Source: Acheta domesticus (Eukaryota; Arthropoda; Insecta; Orthoptera; Gryllidae). From it: 64,000 bases of DNA. The notes under the pieces are model-generated. The model was not told the origin of the DNA, searched no databases, and saw only the letters and a list, made by a program, of their open reading frames with translations. Positions 35,345 through 45,959 of this stretch are shown here, piece after piece. Each line of letters opens with the position of its first letter. Position 1 is the first letter of the stretch. The stretch is taken from NCBI GenBank assembly GCA_031308135.1, contig JAHLJT010003656.1, positions 52,181,665 through 52,245,664 of the forward strand, in the 5' to 3' direction. The position numbers were made by a program, and so were the translations under genes.

Positions 35345-38300
35345 GTGAGTCACGCATCAACTACGGGGTCATTAGCAATCACTATCGGATTTAACGTTGT
35401 TGTATGATGATGAAACGATATGGTGATGAGGGTAAAGGGCGAACACATGCAACCATGTCCGAGGCGGGACTCGAACCAGGGTCCGAAATCACTATGGCAC
35501 TACTGCTTTAGCGATCTCAGCCATAGGGCCGACTATAATATTTTTATTTACTTGAAAACTGCTAAAAACCGAGTGTGAAGTTAAAGTGAAACTTACATTT
35601 GAATTGTAAATTTGCAAAACGACCTTAGTCCAGTGACGTAGTTTTCGGGAAAAAAAAAACAGTTTTTTAACCTCTCTAAACCACACGTCATAGTTTTAGA
35701 TATAACTAAGTGAAGAAGTTTCGTGTTAATTTACAATTCTAGGGAATATTTTCCAGAACCTGAAATCTTTAACAAATTATAGGACTGGTTTTGAAAAGTA
35801 ATTTTAGTCACGAATCAAATAAAAATAAGATATTAGTAAACAAAAGCTTTAAACCATTTAAATTTTTATCAAAAGTATAAAGTAATGATGTAATAGGCTT
35901 AATATTATTTTAAATAATATATGCAAAAAGATTAACGTCTTATAGGCAATTTAAAAAGGTAACATCAACTTGACTTCTTTCAATGGCCTTTTGTTCCTCC
36001 TGTTACGGTACTTTCGTTAAACATTTGAATAAAATAATGTCCAAAAATGTACTTAAGCTTTATACGAATATACTGAAGTTTGACTTCATTTACGGCTCAA
36101 ACACCTCTGGATAAAAGCTTCTAAGAGGAGAATCTAGAGAATGTGAATGTATTGGTCCAAGGATGAAAGTACACTTGCACTGAAATATCCCTTCGTTGTG
36201 TTTTTAAAAAGTTACGTTAAAAATTCCCGTGTAAAAATATCTTTGTTATACTTGAAAAACTCCTCTGAACTTGACCCAGGAACTGTCGCACAGCTCTGCC
36301 ATATACAAATGGCCGCTGTGAAACAAAACTATGTAAACAATGTGACCTTTATTTTATATAGTCGACAGCACAACCTGTGCTATGACGATATGAAGAAACA
36401 TACTTCTATATATTTAATAGTTCAAAGAAGTACATCACCTACTTGTTATTTTAAGAGTTGTGCAAGCATCATCACGTTTTCCATGTATGACTGAACAGTT
36501 ATACCTTAAATAAATAGGTATACCTTAAAATGATCAATGTGTTTTTTCACGTTTGACTAAATAGTTATTTTCATGTTAAATAATGTCTTTGCATGGTCGA
36601 GATTGAATGATTTTGCCGAGACTATAGGAAGCAATAAGTCAATTGAGACCATGAAGAAAACACCCACCTCGCTCGCGAATTATAAGCAACTGTTTTATAC
36701 AACTGTATAAAAATTAAAATATTTGAAAACGTCTGTATTTCAAGTTGGAATAAGATGTTTCATATCTTGTGAAATAGGAGTGTACTATATACGGCCAAGA
36801 ATGCGGAAGCAATACAAATGGATACATCTGTTTGCTACATTATATTTCCATGCGTGAAATACTTTTTCCACTGTAAAATGACAGTTGTCTTGCCAGTCTA
36901 TTGTAATGGATTAAAAAAAATTTCACGTGCGGATAGCAATGCGCAAATTCCGTCTTTTTATACAGTTGTTGAAAAAATATTTTTCAATTAAAGGGCTCAG
37001 TAGAACTAGGAGCTATCCCACATTTTTTGTAAAAATGAGTTACTAGCATTAAATAAAACTTCAAATATTATTTTATTCTAATATGCTATTTAAATTTAGT
37101 ATGGACTTACACGCAAGTGTACTATGCTTAAATGTTTAAAAGTGAACGGAGTTATTTAAGAAAGTTGTAGTAAAACCCTCAATATCTCAGAACTGTATGG
37201 CCCTTGATCTACAGAGCTCTTCAACGGTCTAAATGCAGGACTTAAACGAGGTATCACTTATGCGAATAAAGGACAATGAATTCTAGCAGATGCAATTGGA
37301 GCAGATGATAATAAACACGATGACAATGAAATGAGTGTTGGTGATAAAGTGAGTGGTTTGGTAAACAGGAAATGGCCTGTGACCTACTGCGCACCCGCTT
37401 GGTCTACCACCAATTCCTAAATAAACGACGGGATGTGTTTTCTCTATTTTCCTCATTGCGTGATGGGCTCGCAGATACGACATCCATCGTCCACTCGCAG
37501 AAATAAAGTTTCCATCGTTACCATTCTTTATTGTGCAATAAACAAAACAATGTCACAATAATTTCCTGGATCACGAGCGTGAAGTGAAACTTTTCCAAAC
37601 GAGGTTGCTAATATTTCGAGCTGAAAATGTCACGTCGCAGAGGTATTAATGGCGCAACTTTTCTTGAACGATGACCTTGCTTCCCCCTCTCTGGCACAAT
37701 AAACAATTGAAGGCAAAAGCTCGCAGCGAGCACTGATGACCTCATTCCAAACACATTTTCACGGGAACGAAGTAGAAAATATTTTCTGTTGAAGAGAACT
37801 TCCAACCATGATTTGCTCCAAAAAATCTAAAGAAATGACCGAAGCAAATGCAGATCCATCATAGGAGATACCTCGAACTCCTGAGAAAGTTCGAACGCAA
37901 ATTATTGAGAAAGTTGCGAAGACATGACTGATTCTCCAGAGATTGGCATTGCTTCATAAAATCTAGGGGCCTATTTCGTAACTAATACCCTTATTCCACC
38001 CGCATTTCTTCAATCCATCGTCAAGAAAAGTTGCGCGAGTGATATACAAACTGTTTACTCTCACATTTCTGTTGTTGCTATTTGGAGAGGTGGCCAAGAG
38101 TAAAGACAGCAGCTTCCAGCTTCTCAGTGCTCCGCACCCGTCTCCTTTTCCTCCGATCAGGAGCAAAGCCACCCGGCCGGCCGCTCGCCCCTCCCGTATT
38201 TTCCGGTCTCTAAACGAGCATTAATTGCTGTGTTTTAATTTGCATGTCAATTATTTCCTCTCCAGCTCAGCTTCCACCCCTCCCCGTCCCCGCGGCGAAG

Positions 38301-38525
38301 GGCGTCATTAGCATCCACCGGAGGCCCCGATAGACGGCAGCGGCGCTGGGCGTCAAAGGGTTCATTGTGGGCGGGAAGGCGCTTCGGGTCAGGAGGTGGA
38401 GAGGGGGAGTGCTGCTCAGCTCCGAGGGAAGCGGTAGGCAGGGTTGTGGGAGTCGCGTGTCCCCCACGTCTACAGGATTCAATTCCGGTGTCGGAGGGAT
38501 GGGGGTATGAACGAAAAACGTCCGC
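35345..38525 (+). other. Intron of the CCAP receptor (presumed)
   Basis: AT-rich DNA. A SINE family A head lies on the - strand at 35450-35530 (GAGGCGGGACTCGAACCAGG). A GC-rich patch at 38130-38490 was inspected for a helix-2 exon and none was seen. No other coding evidence. Confidence 0.5.
35450..35530 (-). mobile_element. SINE family A head
   Basis: The - strand reads GGCTGAGATCGCTAAAGCAG (A region) and CCTGGTTCGAGTCCCGCCTC (B box). It lies 105 bp downstream of the receptor exon donor. Confidence 0.65.
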
Positions 38526-38700
38526 AGCTACTTGAAAAATAAGAAAACCAAACTAGACTCCTTTTACTTTAGCGACATCACGTGGTGGGTGAAGGAACTT
38601 ACGAACGCGCTGGTCAGTTGCATAATGGCGCATGTTGGCCTGTTGGCGCAATCCAAGACAATAAGATGGAAAAGAAGTAGTAACGGAGCACGTCCTAGAC

Positions 38701-38774
38701 GTTAGCAGGACCATTTCATCCAATCACAAAACTGCATAGCTCATAATGTTCCGCTATTTTGCCGTTTTTAAGAT
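38701..38774 (+). repeat. Left arm of a perfect 74-bp inverted repeat
   Basis: It begins GTTAGCAGGACCATTTCATC. Its reverse complement is at 39609-39682 with no mismatch by eye. Short copies of the outer motif (GGTCCTGCTAA..TTCCAT.GGAAGTTAG) also occur at 39526 and 39671. Confidence 0.93.
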
Positions 38775-38777
38775 ACG

Positions 38778-39330
38778 CGGCGCACATAATGAATTGTTAA
38801 GGCCAATTGTTTAGGAAACTAGGCGCACTTTTCTTGTAAGAGACCGATAGGGAAACTTTTGGAATTTTGAACCTGGGGAACTGTAACCGGTTCGCGGCAA
38901 ATTTTTTGATTACAGATTATATTTTACACTTTCTTGCAGCTAATGTCGGCGCACATAATGAATTGTTAAGGTCAATGGTTTAGGAGACACCGCGCCTTTT
39001 CCTTGAAAGTGGCTTCCAAAATGTAAATTTATGGGATTCGAACCCGGGTAATTTAAACTAACCGGTCCGCGGCAAATTATTTTATTTATGATTATGTTTG
39101 CCATTTGATTAGTGCTAATTTCGGCGCACAGTATGAATTGTTAAGGACAATGGTTTACTAGAGAATGCGTCTTTTTGTTGAATGAGGCTAATTTAAGAGG
39201 TGCATATCTGGGATTCGAACCCGGGTAATTGAGTCTAACCGGTTGGCGGCAAATTTTTTATTACAGATTTTGTTTTTCACTAGTTTTCGGGAAATTTTGG
39301 CGTCGATTTTGAGTTGTTATGTGTGATTTT
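38778..39330. repeat. Tandem repeat, unit about 170-178 bp, 3 copies plus a part
   Basis: Units start with CGGCGCACATAATGAATTGT at 38778 and 38947, with a variant at 39122 and a decayed one near 39300. Each contains AACCGGTTCGCGGCAAATTT (or a variant) about 115 bp in. Confidence 0.9.
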
Positions 39331-39989
39331 TTACGGGGGACGTCTTTCGTTCTTTGATGGCGCTCTTATATTGAACGTATCTTTAATATTTTTTTAATTC
39401 TTAATATTTTTTGAAAGAATGGCGATATCAATATGATTTCTTCATTAATCGTTTAGAAATAAAAAGCGGCAAATTTGGAGTATAATTTGGTGTGTATACG
39501 TGCATTATTAGCTGATTTAGAGGTGTGGTCCTGCTAATTTCCATTGGAAGTTAGCATGAACACCGATTTTGGGGGGAAAATGGCTCGCGGCAAATTTTTG
39601 GTTTTCACATCTTAAAAACGGCAAAATAGCGGAACATTATGAGCTATGCAGTTTTGTGATTGGATGAAATGGTCCTGCTAACTTCCATCGGAAGTTAGTA
39701 CAATCTAGAAGATTGCAAGGCAGTGAATTGCATCTCTTTTGGCAGGTCTTCACGCGTTTTGTGATGTATTTATGTGAGAAACTTATAATAATTGATTTAT
39801 TAATTATGGTTATTATCATTATTGTCAATGGCGTGTCCCCTTAATACTCGTAAATAAATATTGCTTCCCGCGGAAACGCTTGGCTTAGCTGCCATTGGCT
39901 GCATTGACGGGTTCCTTCGTGGTTCTTTCATTCGCCGCGTGGTGTCGCTGAAGTAAAAAGGGTCTATGTTTCATTTTTCAAGTAGCTAC

Positions 39990-41640
39990 CGACATTTTCT
40001 GTACATACCCCCACCACCGGAGTTGAATCTCCTTCCCGTAGACTTCTTGCGCCTATCCAGCGTGGGAATGGCCGGTTGTCTCAGCGGCGGGTGAGGGAGA
40101 GATGATGATAACATAAGTTCAAATGTGAACCGCGTCTCGAGAGGAGAAAACAGGCAAATGTTTAATAATTCTCAGTTCTAGGAATCGTCCTCTTCTGTAT
40201 TATTTCAGTAGTATAGATGCGTTTTGCGGCTCTCACACTCAACCAGTCTTTTTAAATGAGGTCTCTTTCTTAGAGAATTTCACGCAGACGTGTCGAATTG
40301 CACTTAAACTTTAATAAATTGAAGTATTTTTTGCAGAAACGCATCGAAATAATCATATCAAATGCAACCCGCAACATTCAGGCACCGTTGTTGAAATTTA
40401 TATAGTTGTATAAGGAGGAAACGATGAGTTCTAGAGCTTTAAAATATGGAACATTGAGACCAAATGCCTTAAAGGAACGTTCCTCACACCATAACCTACA
40501 GGATGAGATCTTACTGGACACTAATGCAGTTTTCCTGGTTCAACACTTTTCGATTCTACCCCATCTGTTCAAAGACGTTCAGGATCTGCAGCTGTATGGG
40601 AAATTAAACTTATTAATTTATATTCTTAGCGATTGTATTACGCGAATGTACCTCTCTATTTGGCAATAAAGTTAAAAATAGTTTTGTATTTATATTGACA
40701 AAGGTGTATTGTACTGTTAAAATACGTTCAATTAATACAATTACAAGGAGACATGCAGAAGAAGGGAAAGAGGATAAGAGGGTATTGAAATACATTTTGA
40801 GTTTAAGATGCGAGAGTTCTCGTATGGGTCCGCAAGTAACAATTTCATTCTCGGTGGCCTTATTTTCTCTTTATTGCTTTGCCTACCTGAGATCGGAGTA
40901 AATAATGTTTCGTGACTTCTCTTTTTCTTTCTCTCCCTTATAATCGTATTCCATCACCCCCTTTCACTGTTATTATCGTCTGGTGTCACGGTCATTATGC
41001 ATCTGGTGTTCTCTGCTCTGTCTTCTGAAGACATTTGAGCTGATGAGAGTAAAAGTGGAATAAGTCAAATTTTGGAACATTTGAGTTAGGTGCACTGGTA
41101 GGTGATTTCAACATCACGGGCATGTTCCATCACGGGCCAAAATGGTGTGGTTCAAACTTGAATATTTCTTCGCTAAAGGCCAGCACAGTGCAGTTGTGGC
41201 CAGCTCGTCGCTCACACCGTTGCATGCAATTGTAGAGTAAGACACAGATGGGACGAAACAACAGCTTCCAGAAAACAATAGCTCCCCTTCTTTCCACTAT
41301 TTTGCGATATTAACCTATTATAATATACACTGTAGAAAATATCAAAACATTGGTATTTTCAAAGAGAAGGTTCTGACAAATTGCTTCAGCCTATGTTGCA
41401 GTCGGGCGTGAAAGGAATTCGAAGATGTCAAAGGAAGCCTTTGACGGAGAAACACATTATAGGAATGGTGATAATACGTAAATTGTTACAAATGAAGCAA
41501 GCTTTAACAAGTTTTCTGAACGTAAATCTATTTATTTTAAGAAATAAAATTGGATAAATATATAATTACACTCTTTTCTTTGAATATGTACGTACAAAAC
41601 ATAATGCCAGTTAAAATGTTATATTTAAAAAAATACCTTT
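39990..41640. other. Non-coding, one hAT-related fragment
   Basis: 40190-40330 (TATTATTTCAGTAGTATA, GAGGTCTCTTTCTTAGAGAA, GAATTGCA) matches 25430-25570 inside the hAT at 25.2-27.0 kb, so it is a fragment of a related element. Otherwise AT-rich DNA without recognised features. Confidence 0.5.
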
Positions 41641-41689
41641 TATTTGAGGTGAACCTTAACTTTTGTATGCTCAATTTTCTTCTCGAGAT

Positions 41690-41862
41690 ATGGAGGAACT
41701 TGAGTTACGGAAGAGTTCGATTGTGTAGGTATTATAGATTAGAAGGTATTCGAGATATGGAGGTATTTGAGATACGAAGATATACGAGATACGGAGGTGT
41801 TGGAGATACGGAAGTATTCGAGATATAGCGGTATTCGAGATACGGGGGTATCCGAGATAAGG
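41690..41862. repeat. 17-bp minisatellite just past the painless stop codon
   Basis: About ten units of GGTATTCGAGATACGGA type (17 bp), clearest from 41755 to 41862. The array lies 40-210 bp downstream of the painless stop, so it would fall in the 3' untranslated region of the transcript. Confidence 0.92.
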
Positions 41863-41900
41863 CTGGAAGTAAATGGAAAGCACTGGGTGGAGAGCGCTTC

Positions 41901-42092
41901 TCAGCAGGAGCTGTCGCCGGCGGTGGATGCCGTGCGGCCGACGCCGGAGTCCATGCGGGAGTCGGGGCCGGGCGTGACGGGCTCCCAGTCTTCGGGCGCC
42001 TCGCTGAACACGCTGTAGAGCGGCCCCCGCGCCTCCGCCCGCGCCCCCGGCCCGCAGCGCGCCTCCAGCCCGCTCAGCACCTGCAGCACCTC
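41901..42092 (-). CDS. pain: painless TRPA channel, terminal exon
   Basis: The acceptor TGTGCGCAG is followed by GAG in phase 0, matching the phase-0 donor of the exon at 45189-45417. 63 codons run from EVLQVLSGLEARC to TAGDSSC and end with TGA at 41903-41901. The joined reading LEDVDARVQ-EVLQVLSGLEAR is a short amphipathic/coiled-coil segment like the C-terminal end of painless channels. The acidic, Ser/Pro-rich tail (SVFSEAPEDWEPVTPGPDS) is cytoplasmic. The first 20 bases of this exon and its acceptor are copied about ten more times immediately upstream, so the true acceptor in use is uncertain. The innermost copy was chosen because it yields the conserved junction. Confidence 0.75.
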   Translation of the reverse strand, partial: EVLQVLSGLEARCGPGARAEARGPLYSVFSEAPEDWEPVTPGPDSRMDSGVGRTASTAGDSSC

Positions 42093-42510
42093 CTGCGCAC
42101 ACGCACACACACGCTCAGCACCTCCTGCGCACACACACGCGCGCTCAGCACATGCAGCACCTCCGGCGCACAAATACGCTCAGCACCCGCAGCACCTCCT
42201 GCGCACACGCGCACACACACACGCTCAGCACCCGCTGTACCTCCTGCGCACACACGCTCAGCACCTACAGCACCTGCGCACAGGCACACACACACGCGCT
42301 CATCACCTGCAGCACCTCCTGCGCGCACACACGCTCAGCACCTGCAGCACCTTCTGCGCACACGCGCACACACACTCAGCACCTGCAGCACTTCCTGCGC
42401 ACATGCACACACACACATGCGCCCAGCAACCGCAGCACCTCCTGCATACACGCACACACACACATGCGCTTAGCACCTGCAGCACCTCCTGCGCGCGCAC
42501 ACACGCGCTC
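42072..42510 (-). repeat. Tandem array of 3' splice sites (about 11 copies)
   Basis: On the - strand each unit of roughly 30-47 bp is a GT/TG-rich tract, then TGCGCAG, then GAGGTGCTGCAGGTGCTGAG. This is the acceptor of the terminal painless exon plus its first ~20 coding bases. Units differ by (GT)n length and point changes. In some the internal CTGCAGGTG is shortened. Most keep the CAG|GAGGT junction, but one reads CCGGAGGT and one GAAGGT. The innermost copy is the real exon edge at 42093/42092. Confidence 0.88.
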
Positions 42511-42520
42511 GGGATTAACA

Positions 42521-43306
42521 CAGTGGCGTAGCGTGACTCACGCGTTTCGGGATGCTCAACAATAACGCGAACTGAAGCCATCATGATTCTTAATGTTCTC
42601 TAGAATCTATGTTATTGAAACAAATGGTACAATACTTCGACAGATTTATGTCAGGAGACTTCCTGAAAGCAAATTATGAAATGGCTTAGCTTTTGTTTTC
42701 ATGCGCGATTGGCAATGAGATCACTTGTGAATTTATAATTTCGAACCAAAATAAAATTTAATATATTTAAATAAGAATTCAACTTCTTAGATTTTGAATA
42801 AGAATGATTAGGCAAGCACTATTTCTGCTGTTGGTGCCTATGACCAAGCACAGAATCAAGAGTGAGAAAGAATAATATTTCTCTGACACCCTTGAGTGTG
42901 CTGCGCTCTCCTGCACAAACGAGCAACTTGCTCATAAGCCTTTTCTCAGCCATAAGCTAGCGTCTCGGGACTCGAGAATTGGGGGCAGAAGTGAACAGGG
43001 GAAGGGGGAACCTCACCGTCTGCGCATGCGTCGTTGCTCTTCGCAATTTACAAACTTCATTGGTCCAATCTTCTGCTCAGCAAACTAAGCTAGCAAGTAT
43101 TTTAGCATCCAAGCAATCAGTGGCCAGCTTTTAACAACGCGGCCGAATTCAATCACAGGAAATCACTTTAAAATTAATACAAAACGTGTTTCGCTCAAAG
43201 TGTTTCACTCACTTGGAAGATTATCAGTACAATATTTATGGTTCTTGATTAATATTTTACGTGGGGATACTCAGCATCATAGCGTCCCCTCGACGCTACG
43301 CCACTG
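42521..43306. mobile_element. Non-autonomous hAT, 786 bp, in the last painless intron
   Basis: Ends CAGTGGCGTAGCGTGA and GACGCTACGCCACTG, flanked by GATTAACA (42513-42520) and GGTTAACA (43307-43314), an 8-bp duplication with one mismatch. No transposase frame. It begins 10 bp beyond the acceptor array. Confidence 0.85.
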
Positions 43307-43309
43307 GGT

Positions 43310-44370
43310 TAACAACCTTTTTTGTAGAGACCACCGACGGTAAACAATAGCCATTAGGTGGAAACGTCATTCGGAATGTTGACGTGACCATCAGAACATT
43401 CAGTTACTTGTCCAACATTGTGTATATTGAGAGTACACACAGGTCGAGCCATTTCGTGAAGAAAAACATCCCCCCACCGCTCGTCTTCCGTTAGATTATA
43501 TTTCCGAAAAGCTCGTTTCTGTACACTAGTGTGATAGGCCAGAAAACACTGGCTTTATTTGAACAGAAAAAACATTATAAATACGACATAAATACCTGGC
43601 ATATAGAACGCTTATGGCCAAGGTTAGTTAGGGCGACAGGTAAACAAGATACGAGTATTATATTCACTTAGCAATCGCTGCGTCGCCGCCGTCTGTTGTA
43701 GCCCACGCACGATGCGGTCCTTTTTTCCGCAGAGAAACTGAATGGCATAATGACATCAGTAAGGTCCGTTGCCTTGTGCTCAGGGGGGTGACTTCTTCGA
43801 TGATGGCCTTTGGCCGACGATATTTTTCCAAGTTGCCCAGTGTTTGAATTTGTGGCACTGAGGAGGTACTTTTCCAGGACGGTGTATTTCCCACGTCCCC
43901 TACATCCGAGGTTCAGGTTCACTGCAACCGAACTTTCTTATGCTTATTTGTAATGGAAATGCAAAAGGACCAGTGAACTAAGTTCACTATAACCGAGGAT
44001 TCACTATATCCGACTTCGCCTAGTGGACTGTACCAGGAACAGGCTAGTATGTTTTATTTTTTACCCGAAATGACTCACCTGCAATGTAGATCGTACATTA
44101 TTATAATCGTAATTTATTGCGTAATTCAATGGCGAATTTTAGGGGGAGGGGCCACGGCAAAAAGGCCTACTATTTTTTGTTATCTTCCTAAACTTGGCAA
44201 AATTGATTGCAATGTTTATTTATATTTGAATTACGTAATTATTTAAACAATATTAAACACTATCATACGCTACAAAAACATACAATATAATCCCAAATAT
44301 GTGTATAATTTAACAAAAATCTTTGATTCCCCCCCCCATTCAATGCGCTCCTGATTGGCGCGAGCTCACC
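43310..44370 (-). other. Intron DNA with a Tigger/pogo relic at 43660-44029
   Basis: 43660-44029 matches the Tigger MITE at 58271-58859: the - strand shares TNSNTGQLxK, and the right end shares TTCACTATAACCGAGG and CACTATATCCGA, ending CTG-TA at 44029. Its left terminus is missing. The rest of the stretch is AT-rich with a run of C near 44331-44338. Confidence 0.65.
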
Positions 44371-45213
44371 AGCACGCAAGCGTCGACTTCCTCGAGCGCG
44401 AACCAGGCTTACCTGCACGCGCGCGTCGACGTCCTCGAGCGCGAACCGGGCTTACCTGCACGCGCGCGTCGACGTCCTCGAGTGCAAACCGGGCTTACCT
44501 GCACGCGCGCGTCGACGTCCTCGAGTGGCAAACCGGGCTTACCTGCACGCGCGCGTCGACGTCCTCGAGCGCGAACCGGGCTTACCTGCACGCGCGCGTC
44601 GACGTCCTCGAGGGCAAACCGGTCTTACCTGCACCGCGCGCGTCGACGTCCTCGAGGGCAAACCGGGCTTACCTGCACGCGCGCGTCGACGTCCTCGAGT
44701 GCAAACCGGGCTTACCTGCACGCGCGCGTCGACGTCCTCGAGCGCGAACCGGGCTTACCTGCACGCGCGCGTCGACGTCCTCGAGTGCAAACCGGGCTTA
44801 CCTGCACGCGCGCGTCGACGTCCTCGAGCGCGAACCGGGCTTACCTGCACGCGCGCGTCGACGTCCTCGAGTGCAAACCGGGCTTTCCTGCACGCGCGCG
44901 TCGACGTCCTCGAGGGCAAACCGGGCTTACCTGCACGCGCGCGTCGACGTCCTCGAGCGCGAACCGGGCTTACCTGCACGCGCGCGTCGACGTCCTCGAG
45001 GGCAAACCGGTCTTACCTGCACGCGCGCGTCGACGTCCTCGAGGGCAAACCGGGCTTACCTGCACGCGCGCGTCGACGTCCTCGAGTGCAAACCGGGCTT
45101 ACCTGCACGCGCGCGTCGACGTCCTCGAGCGCGAACCGGGCTTACCTGCACGCGCGCGTCGACGTCCTCGAGTGCAAACCGGGCTTACCTGCACGCGCGC
45201 GTCGACGTCCTCG
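44371..45213 (-). repeat. Tandem array of 5' splice sites (43-bp unit, about 20 copies)
   Basis: On the - strand each 43-bp unit is CTCGAGGACGTCGACGCGCG, CGTGCAG, then GTAAGCCCGGTTTGCA. It holds the last seven codons of the painless exon (LEDVDARVQ end), an intact CAG|GTAAG donor and the first intron bases. Nineteen near-identical copies plus one diverged distal copy (CTG|GTGAGC at 44371) were counted. Variants alternate CGCGAA, TGCAAA and GGCAAA in the intron part. One copy (near 44886) has GAAAG in place of GTAAG and has lost the donor. One copy near 44634 carries an extra C and another near 44526 an extra G. Since 43 is not a multiple of three, all + frames stay open and generate spurious proteins. 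Confidence 0.93.
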
Positions 45214-45417
45214 AGCGTGAGGGTGCGCGCGGCGGCGGCGCCGCGGCGGCTGATGATCTGCGTGGCGCGGTCCAGCGAGCGCTTGGAGAGGCAGCGGTGC
45301 TCGCCGCCGCTGTCGCCCACGCCCAGCGCCAGCTCGCCCGTGTGGTTGGGCCAGACGCGCGCCTCGCGGCCCTCCAGCGCCGCGCCCGGGAACAGCACGG
45401 CCCTGCGCACGCGCACG
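45189..45417 (-). CDS. pain: painless TRPA channel, C-terminal cytoplasmic exon
   Basis: The acceptor GGAAATGACCAG is followed by C completing the split AG|C codon from the preceding exon. 76 codons then run to CAG and the donor GTAAGC in phase 0. The translation (VRVRRAVLFPGAALEGREAR, WPNHTGELALGVGD, CLSKRSLDRATQIISRRG, TLTLEDVDARVQ) corresponds to the cytoplasmic tail after the sixth helix of painless, with the basic helix ending in a heptad-like segment. The last 27 bases plus the donor are the first unit of the 43-bp array. Using donor 2 or 3 (at 45146 or 45103) would extend the exon by 43 or 86 bases and shift the frame of the last exon. In the continued frame the third donor itself forms a TAA (45101-45099). 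Confidence 0.85.
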
Positions 45418-45429
45418 CTGGTCATTTCC

Positions 45430-45655
45430 AGGGAAGAAGAACTGGCCGGGTGGATGTTACAAGAAAGGACGAAATGTATTCTTTTTGAAGTAAGAAGAAC
45501 TGTTCGCGTGATGTTACAAGAAAGGGCGAAATGTATTCTTTTTGAAGTAAGAACTGTCCGCGTGATGTTACAAGAAAGGACGAAATGTATTCTTTTTGAA
45601 GTAAGAAAAAGTGTCCGGGTGTATGTTACAAGAAAGGACAAAATTTCTTCTTTTT
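45430..45655. repeat. 56-bp tandem repeat beside the acceptor of the C-terminal exon
   Basis: Four units of about 56 bp contain GATGTTACAAGAAAGGACGA and ATGTATTCTTTTTGAAGTAA, starting about 13 bp from the exon acceptor. On the transcript strand each unit supplies a pyrimidine-rich TTCTTACTTC stretch. Confidence 0.9.
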
Positions 45656-45959
45656 ATTGGAAAGAGGCTGTTACTTTAAATGCAACCTAGACGTATGATG
45701 TACAAGGATTCTACGTTTACTTCACCAATTGGGAGTCCCCGACATTGTGAGATTTCATTTTTTAGGTCGCTTCTCAACATCTTGGTCATATAACGACCAC
45801 AGTGATTTTTACACTGCAGGGGAAAGTGTAGAAAGAACACTTGAGCCGAGGCAGCTAGGTCTCTTCAGCCTTAACGATATAGCCCTGGTCATATAGCGAC
45901 CACTGTGATTTTGTAACTGAAGGGAGAACACGTAACAACACGAGTACACTAACATCCAG

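Larger units (their letters stand above)
38526..39987. mobile_element. 1.46 kb long-TIR element with internal tandem repeats
   Basis: The outer ends AGCTACTTGAAAAAT (38526) and ATTTTTCAAGTAGCT (39987) open long imperfect inverted repeats that also share CTTTTTACTT-like and AGCGACACCACG-like blocks. Inside is a perfect 74-bp inverted repeat (38701-38774 and 39609-39682). Between those arms are tandem units of about 170-178 bp. No transposase was seen. The architecture is foldback/MULE-like, but no 9-bp duplication could be fixed. Confidence 0.75.

Noticed and set aside
38130..38490. Next exon (helix 2) of the CCAP receptor in a GC-rich patch
   Set aside because: No frame with helix-2 character or acceptor in the needed phase was seen.
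44371..45213. CRISPR-like repeat array
   Set aside because: Units are contiguous tandem repeats without unique spacers, in a eukaryotic intron.
44323..45690. Long + strand open frames (up to 455 codons) over the 43-bp array
   Set aside because: They exist because 43 is not a multiple of three and the unit lacks stops on that strand. The products are R/A/P-rich repeats. The real coding is on the - strand and only the last unit is exonic.
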